From Mycobacterium sp. ENV421 (lineage in GTDB: Bacteria; Actinomycetota; Actinomycetes; Mycobacteriales; Mycobacteriaceae), in assembly GCF_002887815.1 (NCBI RefSeq), contig NZ_PDHO01000020.1, positions 1 through 64,000 on the forward strand: DNA of 64,000 nucleotides, in the 5' to 3' direction. This document shows, in pieces, positions 53,734 to 62,123 of this stretch. The position numbers were made by a program, and so were the translations under genes. Every line of letters begins with the position of its first letter. The first letter of the stretch is position 1. The notes beneath the pieces are model-generated. The model saw only the letters and a program-made list of their open reading frames with translations, was not told the DNA's origin and did not search any database.

Positions 53734-54207
53734 CTAGGCGGCCAGGCGGGCAGGGCGAAACGCGACGATCGGCAGCCGGTGCGCGAGTTCGACGTGCGCT
53801 GCCGGACTGCCGTCGTAGTCCCGGCAAAGCAGGATCCCCATCACCCGGTAGACGAGGGGGCGGATCAGCCAGTGACGCCGTTCGTACTCGGCGATCACCG
53901 CAACGGCCTCCGGCTCGCTGAGCACCCGGTGCTCGGCGGAGAACGTCATCCCGCCGAGTTCGATCGATGCCGGTGAACCGGATGCGATGTCGCGGAACCA
54001 CTCGCACGACGGCCCGAGACCGGCGATGACCATCACCTCGTCGTCGCTCGCGCCGATGACTTCGAGGACCGTGCGGCAGTCGCACGAGTTGGATCCGCCG
54101 TGACTGAGGCGAACGAAGCGCTTGCCGAGCAGCCGGCCGAAGCCGTGCTCGTAGATCTCGACCGGGGTGTGAAGCGCCAGCCGGATGATGGGGTGCGGAC
54201 GAGCCAT
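53734..54207 (-). CDS. Deazaflavin-type nitroreductase-family protein
   Basis: A 157-residue split-barrel protein of the deazaflavin-dependent nitroreductase family. RLLGKRFVRLSHGGSNSCDCRTVLEVIGASDDEVMVIAGLGPSCEWFRDIASGSPASIELGG is the typical core. Compared with the other F420-type protein (49988-50377) it is longer, with a helical C-terminus (YERRHWLIRPLVYRVMGILL). The substrate is unknown. Its end is 14 nt past the convergent TetR gene. Confidence 0.83.
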   Translation of the reverse strand: MARPHPIIRLALHTPVEIYEHGFGRLLGKRFVRLSHGGSNSCDCRTVLEVIGASDDEVMVIAGLGPSCEWFRDIASGSPASIELGGMTFSAEHRVLSEPEAVAVIAEYERRHWLIRPLVYRVMGILLCRDYDGSPAAHVELAHRLPIVAFRPARLAA

Positions 54208-54244
54208 GCCGGCAGGTACCCCTACGTGACCAGCGCAAAACAGG

Positions 54245-54288
54245 CGCTTTCGACATCAAGCAATGACGCTTTCGAGGTCAAACAACGG
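54245..54288. repeat. Two 22-bp direct repeats upstream of the DUF3060 gene
   Basis: CGCTTTCGA(C/G)(A/G)TCAA(G/A)CAA occurs twice, at 54245 and 54267, exactly 22 nt apart (two helical turns), between the reductase (start 54207) and the DUF3060 gene (start 54384). No family of operator was recognised. Confidence 0.5.
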
Positions 54289-54383
54289 CAATACCGCGCG
54301 CACCCGAAAGTTGACCTCATCACCCCCGGGCAGACCCGGGTGGGCAATATTCTGTCGGGAACCGGAACGAGGAGTGCGAGGCG

Positions 54384-55055
54384 ATGAACCCAGACGACGA
54401 TCCCGAGAAACGCATTCAGCAACTCGAGCGTCCGCTGACCGAGCAGGCCCACACCAGCGAGCTGGGGACCTCGGTGCCGCCGAGCAACTGGACACCGCCT
54501 CCCCCCGGGTATTACGGGCCGCCTCCGCCCGGGTATTACGCGCCACCGTCGGTGTCGTCATCCACTCCGGGTCTGCGCCTCGGCTGGATTGTGTTCGTGC
54601 TGTTGGTGCTTGGGCTCACCGTCGGCGGCGGCGCGATCCTCATCACCAGTCACATCAACGCCAGCCGCACCTCGCCGGGGCTGCCCACCATCTACGGTGG
54701 TGGCGGCACATTCACCACGGCGACCCGACCCAGCCGCAGCACCCCGACTCCCCCGTCGAATTCGGCTGCGACGGTGGCCCCGCCCGAATCGGGCGCCAAC
54801 CTCAGCATCTCCGGTGTCAACGAGAACAAGCGGCTCGCGTGCGACGACAGCGTGGTCACCATCAGCGGCATGGACAACACCGTGGTGATCACCGGCCACT
54901 GCGCGCGCGTTCAGGTGTCCGGGATGAACAACATCGTCACCGTCGATGCGGCCGACGCCATCGAGGCATCCGGGATGGACAACACGATCACCTACCACGG
55001 CGGCTCACCGACGGTCGACAAGTCCGGCTTCTCCAACACTGTCGAGCAGGGCTGA
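54384..55055 (+). CDS. Membrane-anchored DUF3060 protein
   Basis: A 223-residue protein. The cytosolic N-terminus is acidic then Pro/Tyr-rich (PPPPGYYGPPPPGYYAPP), one transmembrane helix lies at about residues 66-88 (GWIVFVLLVLGLTVGGGAILI), then a Ser/Thr/Pro linker and a beta-repeat domain at about 138-223. That domain carries four repeats: ISGMDNTVVIT, VSGMNNIVTVD, ASGMDNTITY and KSGFSNTVEQ. This is the DUF3060 pattern, probably a small beta-helix outside the membrane. A -10-like TATTCT precedes it at 54348. Confidence 0.84.
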   Translation: MNPDDDPEKRIQQLERPLTEQAHTSELGTSVPPSNWTPPPPGYYGPPPPGYYAPPSVSSSTPGLRLGWIVFVLLVLGLTVGGGAILITSHINASRTSPGLPTIYGGGGTFTTATRPSRSTPTPPSNSAATVAPPESGANLSISGVNENKRLACDDSVVTISGMDNTVVITGHCARVQVSGMNNIVTVDAADAIEASGMDNTITYHGGSPTVDKSGFSNTVEQG

Positions 55056-55116
55056 CGTCAATGCAACACCGGCTTTTCTGGTGCGGCGAAAACCATTGGC
55101 AGGTAACGGGATCAGG

Positions 55117-55566
55117 CTACCGGGCGCACACGTCCGCAGCGTCCTCCCGGACTGGGGCGCCGGCCGGCAGGGTGTAAGTGACGACGACCTCGGCGCGCGA
55201 GCCGGATTCGTTGGCGACGCGGTGCGGAACGCCCGCGGGAATGGCGACCGCCTGCCCGGCCGCGTAGGTCACCGGCGCACATGTACCCGCAGTCTGCAAT
55301 GCGACCGAACCGCCGGTGATCACCGACAGTTCGGTGCCGGGGTGAGTGTGCCAACCGCTGGTCGCGCCGGGCCCCATCGACAGACTCTGGACGATCTGCG
55401 TGGCGGGCCCGTCAGTGGTGATCGACACCGGCGCGTCGGTGTCCCCCTTGGCGAGGTCGGTGCGTGTCACGTCGCCCCCGGGCGGCGTCGCCCCGGCCGT
55501 TACGGTGGGCGTCGCCGGACACAGCAAGAGCGCGACCGCACCGCAGGTCACCAGTCGGATGGTCAT
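55117..55566 (-). CDS. Exported cupin
   Basis: A 149-residue secreted cupin. The signal peptide is MTIRLVTCGAVALLLCPATPTVTA. The cupin motif GWHTHPGTELSVITGGSVAL contains the two His and Glu expected for a metal, and IPAGVPHRVANE the third His. ATG at 55566 starts the signal peptide; the frame to 55641 is longer but not convincing. It is transcribed away from the ABC transporter genes; the gap of 99 nt holds both promoters. Confidence 0.82.
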   Translation of the reverse strand: MTIRLVTCGAVALLLCPATPTVTAGATPPGGDVTRTDLAKGDTDAPVSITTDGPATQIVQSLSMGPGATSGWHTHPGTELSVITGGSVALQTAGTCAPVTYAAGQAVAIPAGVPHRVANESGSRAEVVVTYTLPAGAPVREDAADVCAR

Positions 55567-55665
55567 GACACTCCTCGTCGTCGATGGGCAGTTAGCCAGA
55601 CACGCGGCGAGTCTTGACGTTAGCGTGAACTGCACGCGCACAATCGGAAAATGGGAGGGCAGCGC

Positions 55666-57135
55666 ATGCCGAGCGGATGGTTACGCCGAAAGTCTCGCCG
55701 AAGTACTGCGCGGGCGTTTGCCTTGGTGGCGTTGTCCGCCGTCCTGGCAATGCTCACAACTGGATTGTTCGCGCCCCCGCGAGCGTCAGCCGACGGCGAG
55801 AACTACTTAATCGCCACCGACACCACCTTCGCTCCGTTCGAATTCCAGGACAAGCAAGGCAATTTCGTCGGAATCGACATGGATCTCATCCGCGCGATCG
55901 CCGAGGATCAGAAATTCACCGTCGACATCAAACCGCTCGGCTTCGACGCCGCACTGCAGGCCGTACAGGCCAACCAGGTCGACGGCGTGATCGCCGGCAT
56001 GTCGATCACCGACAAGCGCAAGCAGGTCTTCGATTTCTCCGAACCGTACTTCGAGTCCGGTATTCAGATGGCGGTCCTGAAGACCAACAACGACATCAAG
56101 TCCTATGAGGACCTGCGCGGCAAGCGGGTGGCGGTCAAGAACGGTACCCAGGGCGCCACCTTCGCGAACTCCATCAAGGACAAGTACGGCTTCCAGGTGG
56201 TTTCGTTCGCCGACTCGTCGTCGATGTTCGACGAGGTCAAGACCGGCAACTCGGTGGCGGTGTTCGAGGACTACCCGGTGCTGCTGTACGGCATCGCGCA
56301 GGGCAACGGCTTCAAGACCGTCACCCCCAAGGAGGAGCCGACCGGCTACGGCTTCGCGGTGAACAAGGGCCGCAACGCCGAGCTGATCAAGAAGTTCAAC
56401 GCCGGTCTGGACAACCTCAAGAAGTCCGGGAAGTACGACCAGATCGTCAACAGCTACCTCGGTGAAGGCGCCTCGAAGGATGACAATTCGTTCTTCGGGC
56501 TGATCAAGAGCACCTACCCGATCCTGCTGCAGGGCCTGAAGATGACCGTCATCTTGACGGTCGTCTCGATCGCGATCGCCCTGGTGCTCGGCGTCATCTT
56601 CGGCCTGTTCCGGGTGTCCCGGTCAATTGTGCTGCGTGCCATCGGCACGACGTTCGTCGACATCTTCCGCGGCACCCCGCTACTGGTACAGGCCTTCTTC
56701 ATCTACTTCGGCATCCCGTCGGCGCTGGGCTTCCAGATGAGCGCGCTGACCGCGGGCATCATCACCCTGTCGCTGAATGCGGGCGCGTACATGACCGAGA
56801 TCGTGCGCGGCGGTATTCAATCCGTCGACAAGGGACAGATGGAAGCGGCCCGCAGCCTGGGCATCGGATATCTGCCGACGATGCGTAAAGTCATACTGCC
56901 CCAGGCTATCCGGACGATGATTCCGTCGTACATCAACCAGTTCGTGATCACGCTGAAGGACACGTCGATCCTGTCGGTTATCGGCATCGCCGAGCTGACG
57001 CAGACCGGGCGCATCATCATCGCCGGCAACTTCCAGTCGTTCAAGATGTGGCTGATCATCGGGATCATCTACTTCATCGTCATCATGGCGCTCACCAAAC
57101 TCTCCGACCGCGTCGAGAAAAGGATCGTGAAATGA
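55666..57135 (+). CDS. Glutamine-type ABC transporter: fused binding protein and permease
   Basis: A 489-residue fusion. After a signal sequence (LVALSAVLAMLTTGLFAPPRASA), a family-3 binding domain (about 45-270, YLIATDTTFAPFEFQDKQGNFVGIDMDLIRAIAED) is joined to a GlnP-type permease (about 285-489) whose EAA loop reads MEAARSLGIGYLPTMRKVILPQAIR. Fusions of GlnH and GlnP occur in several actinobacteria and Gram-positives. The ATG at 55666 has GGGAGG upstream; one at 55651 is less likely. It is followed by glnQ with an ATGA overlap. Confidence 0.9.
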   Translation: MPSGWLRRKSRRSTARAFALVALSAVLAMLTTGLFAPPRASADGENYLIATDTTFAPFEFQDKQGNFVGIDMDLIRAIAEDQKFTVDIKPLGFDAALQAVQANQVDGVIAGMSITDKRKQVFDFSEPYFESGIQMAVLKTNNDIKSYEDLRGKRVAVKNGTQGATFANSIKDKYGFQVVSFADSSSMFDEVKTGNSVAVFEDYPVLLYGIAQGNGFKTVTPKEEPTGYGFAVNKGRNAELIKKFNAGLDNLKKSGKYDQIVNSYLGEGASKDDNSFFGLIKSTYPILLQGLKMTVILTVVSIAIALVLGVIFGLFRVSRSIVLRAIGTTFVDIFRGTPLLVQAFFIYFGIPSALGFQMSALTAGIITLSLNAGAYMTEIVRGGIQSVDKGQMEAARSLGIGYLPTMRKVILPQAIRTMIPSYINQFVITLKDTSILSVIGIAELTQTGRIIIAGNFQSFKMWLIIGIIYFIVIMALTKLSDRVEKRIVK

Positions 57136-57905
57136 CCGACCTCGTTCCCGATTCCGCCGACGCAAAGCCGGCAGACACGGTGATGATCCACATCGAAGAC
57201 CTGAAGAAGTCGTTCGGTGAACTCCTGGTGCTCGACGGCATCACCACCGACATCAAACAGGGCGAGGTGGTGTGCGTCATCGGCCCGTCCGGGTCGGGAA
57301 AGTCGACGTTCCTGCGCTGCCTGAACAAGCTCGAGGACATCACCGCGGGCACGGTGGTGGTCGGCGACTTCGATCTCAGCGACCGCAAAGTCGATCTGGA
57401 CAAGGTCCGGCAGCACATCGGCATGGTGTTCCAGCATTTCAACCTGTTCCCGCACATGACCGTGCTGCAGAACGTCACGCTGGCCCCACTGACGACCAGG
57501 AAGATGGACAAGGCCGCCGCCGAGAAGAAGGCGATGGAGTTACTCGGTCAGGTCGGTCTCGCCGAGAAGGCCCATGTGAAGCCGGCCACGCTCTCGGGCG
57601 GCCAGAAGCAGCGGGTCGCCATCGCGCGGGCGCTGGCGATGGATCCTTCGATCATGTTGTTCGACGAGGCGACCAGTGCCTTGGACCCGGAGATGGTCGG
57701 CGACGTGCTGCAGGTTCTGCGGGACCTGGCCGAAGGCGGCATGACGATGGTGGTGGTCACCCATGAGATGGGTTTCGCCCGTGAGGTGGCCTCCCGGGTG
57801 ATCTTCATGGCCGACGGCAACATCGTCGAGGACGATGCCCCCGATCAGGTGTTCGACCACCCCAAAAGCGAACGGCTGCAGGAGTTCCTGTCGAAGGTGC
57901 TGTGA
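57132..57905 (+). CDS. glnQ: Amino-acid ABC transporter ATPase, GlnQ type
   Basis: A 257-residue ATPase. Walker A GPSGSGKSTFLRCLN, signature LSGGQKQRVAIARAL, Walker B IMLFDEATSALDPE and switch VTHEMGFAREVA are intact. It energises the fused permease upstream, with which it overlaps by 4 nt. It ends 2 nt before the stop of the convergent ectD gene. Confidence 0.94.
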   Translation: MTDLVPDSADAKPADTVMIHIEDLKKSFGELLVLDGITTDIKQGEVVCVIGPSGSGKSTFLRCLNKLEDITAGTVVVGDFDLSDRKVDLDKVRQHIGMVFQHFNLFPHMTVLQNVTLAPLTTRKMDKAAAEKKAMELLGQVGLAEKAHVKPATLSGGQKQRVAIARALAMDPSIMLFDEATSALDPEMVGDVLQVLRDLAEGGMTMVVVTHEMGFAREVASRVIFMADGNIVEDDAPDQVFDHPKSERLQEFLSKVL

Positions 57906-57907
57906 AC

Positions 57908-58810
57908 CTATGCGGTCGCGGACTGCACGGAAAACGGCTCGGTGGTGCGCGCGGCGAGATACTCGGGGCGCGGCTCGGCCGCCGCGAAGGGCCGGCCGAG
58001 CTTGTTTTCGACCGAGTTGAACACCAGGAAGATGTTCGACCGTGGGAACGGTGTGATGTTGGATCCCGATCCGTGCATGATGTTGCAGTCGAACCACAAT
58101 CCGGCGCCGGGCGGGCCGGTGATCTGGTCCACTCCATACCGATTGGCTGCCGCGGTCAGGGTTGCTTGATCGGGTACGCCGACTTCCTGTCGGACCAGGG
58201 AGGACGTGTGGTTGCGTTTCGGCGTAGCACCCACACACGGATAGAACGTCATGTGCGACCCGGGCATGACCATGAGTGAGCCGTTGTAGGGGTAGTTCTC
58301 GGAGAGCGCGATCGAGCACGACACCGCCCGCATCGTCGGCATACCGTCCTCGGCGTGCCACGTCTCGAAGTCCGAGTGCCAATAGAAGCCGGTCCCCGTG
58401 AAGCCCGGCATCAGGTTGACCCGGGCCTGGTGGAGATAGACGTCGCTGCCCAGCAATTGACGCGCTACCGGTAGAACGGTGTCGAGGCCGATGACTTCCG
58501 CGATGACGTCACTGAACAGATGCGGCTCGAACACCGAACGGATGCCGCCCTGCCGCTCGCGAACGATGCGCGGATCGTCATCACCGATCAGGCCGCCGAT
58601 ACGAGCCAGCTCATCACCCATCGGCCTGAGCCAGTCTTGCCCGAGTGTCTGCGGACGAGCCAGGTAGCCGTTGGCCGCCATCGATTGCAGGTCCTGGTCG
58701 GACAGCGGTCCGTCGTTGCCCTCGCCCCACACCGTCGGCTCGATTCGAGCGATCGGGTCGGCCGGGCGCTCTAGCCGGGTCGGGTAGTTGTCGTGGGGGT
58801 GACCGCTCAC
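57908..58810 (-). CDS. ectD: Ectoine hydroxylase
   Basis: A 300-residue Fe(II)/2-oxoglutarate dioxygenase that turns ectoine into 5-hydroxyectoine. The ligands are His145 and Asp147 in YWHSDFETWHAEDGMP and His246 in NIMHGSGSN; the spacing follows the Virgibacillus enzyme. It overlaps the ectC stop by 4 nt, and is the last gene of ectABCD. The operon's order A-B-C-D is the standard one. Confidence 0.95.
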   Translation of the reverse strand: MSGHPHDNYPTRLERPADPIARIEPTVWGEGNDGPLSDQDLQSMAANGYLARPQTLGQDWLRPMGDELARIGGLIGDDDPRIVRERQGGIRSVFEPHLFSDVIAEVIGLDTVLPVARQLLGSDVYLHQARVNLMPGFTGTGFYWHSDFETWHAEDGMPTMRAVSCSIALSENYPYNGSLMVMPGSHMTFYPCVGATPKRNHTSSLVRQEVGVPDQATLTAAANRYGVDQITGPPGAGLWFDCNIMHGSGSNITPFPRSNIFLVFNSVENKLGRPFAAAEPRPEYLAARTTEPFSVQSATA

Positions 58811-59199
58811 CTCGCGGGCTCCGCGGGTGGGTAGGTTCCCGTCTCGTCATGTACCTCGGTACCGGTGACCGGCGGATTGAAGACGCACATCATCCGCATC
58901 TGCTCGGTACACGTCACCCGGTGGCGCTCATGACCGTTGAGCAGATACATCGTGCCCGGGGCGAGCGGATACTGCTCACCGGTCTCGTGGTTGGTCAACG
59001 TCCCGCTGCCCTCGACAACCCACACGGCCTCGACGTGGTGACGGTAGTGAAATTCGCTGACCGAGTCGGTGTTGATGGTGGTCTCGTGGAACGAGAATCC
59101 AACGCCGTCGCCGGCAAGGATGATGCGCTTGGACCTCCACTCCTTGGCGGCCACGTCACGATCGGTGCCGGTGATCTCGTCGGTGGTACGGACAATCAC
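58807..59199 (-). CDS. ectC: L-ectoine synthase
   Basis: A 130-residue cupin-fold hydro-lyase that closes N-gamma-acetyl-diaminobutyrate to ectoine. MIVRTTDEITGTDRDV and WRSKRIILAGDGVGFSFHETTINTDSVSEFHYRHHVEAVWVVEGSGTL are characteristic, as is PGTMYLLNGHERHRV. It starts 31 nt after ectB. Confidence 0.96.
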   Translation of the reverse strand: MIVRTTDEITGTDRDVAAKEWRSKRIILAGDGVGFSFHETTINTDSVSEFHYRHHVEAVWVVEGSGTLTNHETGEQYPLAPGTMYLLNGHERHRVTCTEQMRMMCVFNPPVTGTEVHDETGTYPPAEPAR

Positions 59200-59230
59200 A
59201 GGTGAACTCCTTTTGCTGATATGGCCGATG

Positions 59231-60520
59231 TCAGGACAACGTGCTGGCGACCGACTCGGCGAGTATGTCGATGCCGAGCACGATCTCGGCGTCCGGAGTG
59301 GTCAGTGGCGGTAGCAACTTGACGACTTCGTCTGCGGGACCGCTGGTTTCCATCAACACGCCGCGCTCGAACGCGGCACGGCATACCTTGGCGGCTGTCG
59401 GCGCATCCTCGAATTTCAGTCCCTGCGCCATACCACGTCCGCGGGCGCTGATCTCGGGGTTCGCGGCCGCGATGGCGTCCAGACGGTCCCGCATCAGGCC
59501 GCCCTTGGCGAGGGTCTGATCAGCGAAGGTGGTGTCCTGCCAATACGCTTCGAGCGCCGCTGTGGCTGTCACAAAAGCCGGGTTGTTACCGCGGAAGGTG
59601 CCGTTGTGTTCTCCGGGCGCCCACACATCCAGGTCGCGCCGGAACAGGGTGAGCGCCAACGGAAGCCCGTAGCCGCTGATCGACTTGGAGAGTGTCACGA
59701 TGTCGGGCCTGATACCGGCTTCCTCGAAGCTGAAGAACTTACCGGTCCGGCCGCAACCCATCTGGACGTCGTCGACGATCAGCAGGATCTCGCGCCGATT
59801 GCACAACTCGGCCAGAGCGCGCAGCCACTCAGCCCGCGCCACGTTGAGCCCGCCCTCACCCTGCACCGTCTCGACGATCACGGCGGCCGGACGGTTCAGC
59901 CCGCCACCGGAGTCGTCGAGCACTCGCTCGAACCAGTGAAAGTCCTCGGTGACGCCGTCGAAGTAATTGTCGTACGGCATCGGCGTCGCATGAACCAATG
60001 GGATACCCGCTCCGGCACGCTTCATGGAATTGCCGGTCACTGACAGCGACCCCAATGTCATTCCGTGAAAAGCGTTGGTGAAGTTGATTATTGACTCCCG
60101 GCCGGTCACTTTTCGGGCCAGCTTCAGTGCCGCCTCTACCGCGTTGGTGCCGGTGGGACCGGGAAACTGCACCTTGTAGTCCATGCCCCGCGGAGCGAGA
60201 ATCAGTCGCTGAAATGTCTCGAGGAAAGCGGTCTTCGCCTCGGTTGCCAGGTCCAGTGAATGCACGATCATGTCGCGGCTGAGGTAGTCGATCAGCGGCC
60301 GCTTGAGGAGCGGGTTGTTGTGCCCGTAATTTAGAGCCCCCGCACCCGCGAAGAAGTCCAGATAACGTCGGCCGCTGGTATCGGTCAACCAGGACGCGCT
60401 GGCTCCGGCCATCTCAACCGGCCAGCCGCGGCAGTAGCTGCGCACCTCCGACTCTACGGCGTCATAGACGTCGGGTAGCTGAAAGTCGTTGAACGAAGGC
60501 GCCATTGCCTGGGTTGTCAT
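59231..60520 (-). CDS. ectB: Diaminobutyrate-2-oxoglutarate transaminase
   Basis: A 429-residue PLP aminotransferase that forms L-2,4-diaminobutyrate from aspartate semialdehyde and glutamate. The PLP Lys is in DIVTLSKSISGYGLPLAL, and LLIVDDVQMGCGRTGKFFSFE holds the Asp that pairs with the ring. The N-terminal block RYLDFFAGAGALNYGHNNP is typical of EctB. A start at 60520 gives MTTQAMAPSFNDF. It lies 18 nt after ectA. Confidence 0.96.
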   Translation of the reverse strand: MTTQAMAPSFNDFQLPDVYDAVESEVRSYCRGWPVEMAGASASWLTDTSGRRYLDFFAGAGALNYGHNNPLLKRPLIDYLSRDMIVHSLDLATEAKTAFLETFQRLILAPRGMDYKVQFPGPTGTNAVEAALKLARKVTGRESIINFTNAFHGMTLGSLSVTGNSMKRAGAGIPLVHATPMPYDNYFDGVTEDFHWFERVLDDSGGGLNRPAAVIVETVQGEGGLNVARAEWLRALAELCNRREILLIVDDVQMGCGRTGKFFSFEEAGIRPDIVTLSKSISGYGLPLALTLFRRDLDVWAPGEHNGTFRGNNPAFVTATAALEAYWQDTTFADQTLAKGGLMRDRLDAIAAANPEISARGRGMAQGLKFEDAPTAAKVCRAAFERGVLMETSGPADEVVKLLPPLTTPDAEIVLGIDILAESVASTLS

Positions 60521-60538
60521 GTTTCCTTTCGGGTGGGT

Positions 60539-61126
60539 TCAGTCGGAAAGAGCGGCCGCTATCGGCCCGATACTCAGAATCGGTTCGTCTTCGTGTTCGC
60601 TCTCGGGGTCGAGAAGCTCGGCGCCGAAGTAAGGCCGCTCGGTCATCGGGACGCCGTGACGGCGGGCGAAGCCACCGAAGAATGCGCGGGACGGCCCATT
60701 GCTGGGGGCGACCGTGGCTTCGACGGTCAGCGGATGGCCGTGTCGTGCTCGGCGAACGCGATTCACGAGTTCGTCGAGCATCGCCGCCGCCAGGCCGGTG
60801 CCTCGCACGCGTTCGGTCACCGCGACCTGCCAGACGAACAGCACCTCCGGCCTTTCCGGGGGGTGATACCCGGTGATCAGACCGCAGAGTTCGCCGTCGC
60901 GCTCCGCCACAATGGAAGACTTGGCAAAATCCGTGGCCAGCAGCAGATACGCGTATGTCGAATTCACGTCGAGCACCCCTGTCGCGTCGACCAACCGCCG
61001 CATCGCGACGGCGTCAGTCGAGCAGGGGCACCGCAGGTGGCGTTCCCAGGACGCGTGTTGCCTGGTCACGCCGGCTAAATCAGTAGTCCACGGGCTTTGC
61101 AGCCCGCGCGTGTTGGAAGCATTCAT
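60539..61126 (-). CDS. ectA: Diaminobutyrate acetyltransferase
   Basis: A 195-residue GNAT acetyltransferase that makes N-gamma-acetyl-diaminobutyrate. The CoA-binding VAVTERVRGTGLAAAMLDELVNRV and the region VLFVWQVAVTE are typical of EctA. Start choices are ATG at 61126 and ATG at 61159 (11 residues longer); neither has a good ribosome site. The gene heads the operon ectA-ectB-ectC-ectD. The N-terminus before SPWTTDLAGV is not conserved-looking. Confidence 0.92.
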   Translation of the reverse strand: MNASNTRGLQSPWTTDLAGVTRQHASWERHLRCPCSTDAVAMRRLVDATGVLDVNSTYAYLLLATDFAKSSIVAERDGELCGLITGYHPPERPEVLFVWQVAVTERVRGTGLAAAMLDELVNRVRRARHGHPLTVEATVAPSNGPSRAFFGGFARRHGVPMTERPYFGAELLDPESEHEDEPILSIGPIAAALSD

Positions 61127-61471
61127 CTCGGGTTGAAATCTCACCACCGAACAAGTCATCGTCGTCGTCAGTTCAAGTCTTCGGCGAGCTGACCGTAGGC
61201 CCGCAAAGCGTTGTGAGCAAGCTGTGAGACCGCACGGCGAACGTGGCGTGACGATTGCGGCGTCTGCGCTACCTGCGCGGATAGGGGCCATCGAGATCAC
61301 TGTCACCCTTGACCGGCGTTACCAAATCGTTACCAACTGCTCACTCGGATCATTGCGCTCCGGCAACCATTGCCGGTGGTAAATCTTCGCCCGACCGCAT
61401 CGCCGGGACAGCGGTGCGCGACGCTTTGCGCCCGGCTGTGCCGGACACCGGACGCACTCTCGTATCATTTT
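61127..61471. promoter_or_regulatory. Ectoine promoter region with paired GTTAC repeats
   Basis: This stretch holds the promoter of ectABCD. At 61317-61336 CGTTACCAA occurs twice, 11 nt apart (GTTAC-n6-GTTAC), one turn of the helix. Such GTNAC-type direct repeats are used by GlnR- and MtrA-like response regulators in actinobacteria, and MtrA is tied to osmotic stress; the link here is inference. No gene is seen in the region. Confidence 0.5.
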
Positions 61472-61496
61472 AGTTGTGCACAACTCGATTGTGCAC
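61472..61496. promoter_or_regulatory. Likely OhrR-type operator upstream of ohr
   Basis: AGTTGTGCACAACT at 61472-61485 is a perfect 14-bp palindrome, and TTGTGCAC is repeated at 61489-61496. It lies 190 nt before the ohr ATG. MarR/OhrR-type regulators use such sites, but no marR/ohrR gene is in the window. Confidence 0.6.
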
Positions 61497-61686
61497 TAGG
61501 CTCTGGTCGTGGCAGCCTCCCCCTGATCGGCTCTCGCCGCAACTTCTAGACGACTGGGCGCGGATCGGGTCACGGAGGTGCGATGGTAAAACGTTGCAAG
61601 CCAGGGCTTCCTGCATGCTCGGCGGTCGTCCGATGCAGCGCAACGACGCAGTGACACCATGCTTCACCAACTGGAAAGGAACTCCG

Positions 61687-62109
61687 ATGAAGGTTCTGTA
61701 CACCGCTGAAGCGCTGGCCACCGGTGATGGCCGCGACGGGCACGGCCGAACCTCCGACGGCAAGGTGGATGTCGATCTGAGCATCCAGAAAGAACTCGGC
61801 GGCACGGGTACCGGAACCAACCCCGAGGAGCTGTTCGCTGTCGGCTACGCCGCGTGCTATCACTCCGCTTTGCGGCTCGTTGGCCGGCAGGAGAAGGCTG
61901 ACGTCTCCGATTCAGCTGTGGGAGCCAAGGTTTCACTCGGCAGCAATGACGCCGGCGGCTTCGTCCTGGCGGTCGAGTTGGAGATCGTGCTACCCAACGT
62001 CGACCATGAGACCGCGGTGGCGCTGGCGGACAAGGCGCATCAGGTCTGCCCCTATTCGAACGCCACCCGCGGCAACATCGATGTGAAGCTGACCGTCACC
62101 GACGACTGA
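61687..62109 (+). CDS. ohr: Organic hydroperoxide resistance protein (Ohr, OsmC family)
   Basis: A 140-residue thiol peroxidase that reduces organic hydroperoxides. The two redox Cys are Cys57 (VGYAACYHSAL) and Cys121 (HQVCPYSNATRGNI), the spacing of Ohr rather than OsmC, with Glu48 a likely catalytic neighbour. The ATG at 61687 has GGAAAGGA in front. The 190-nt leader contains the palindrome at 61472. It is the only gene of its unit. Confidence 0.94.
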   Translation: MKVLYTAEALATGDGRDGHGRTSDGKVDVDLSIQKELGGTGTGTNPEELFAVGYAACYHSALRLVGRQEKADVSDSAVGAKVSLGSNDAGGFVLAVELEIVLPNVDHETAVALADKAHQVCPYSNATRGNIDVKLTVTDD

Positions 62110-62123
62110 GGTCAGACCGGACG

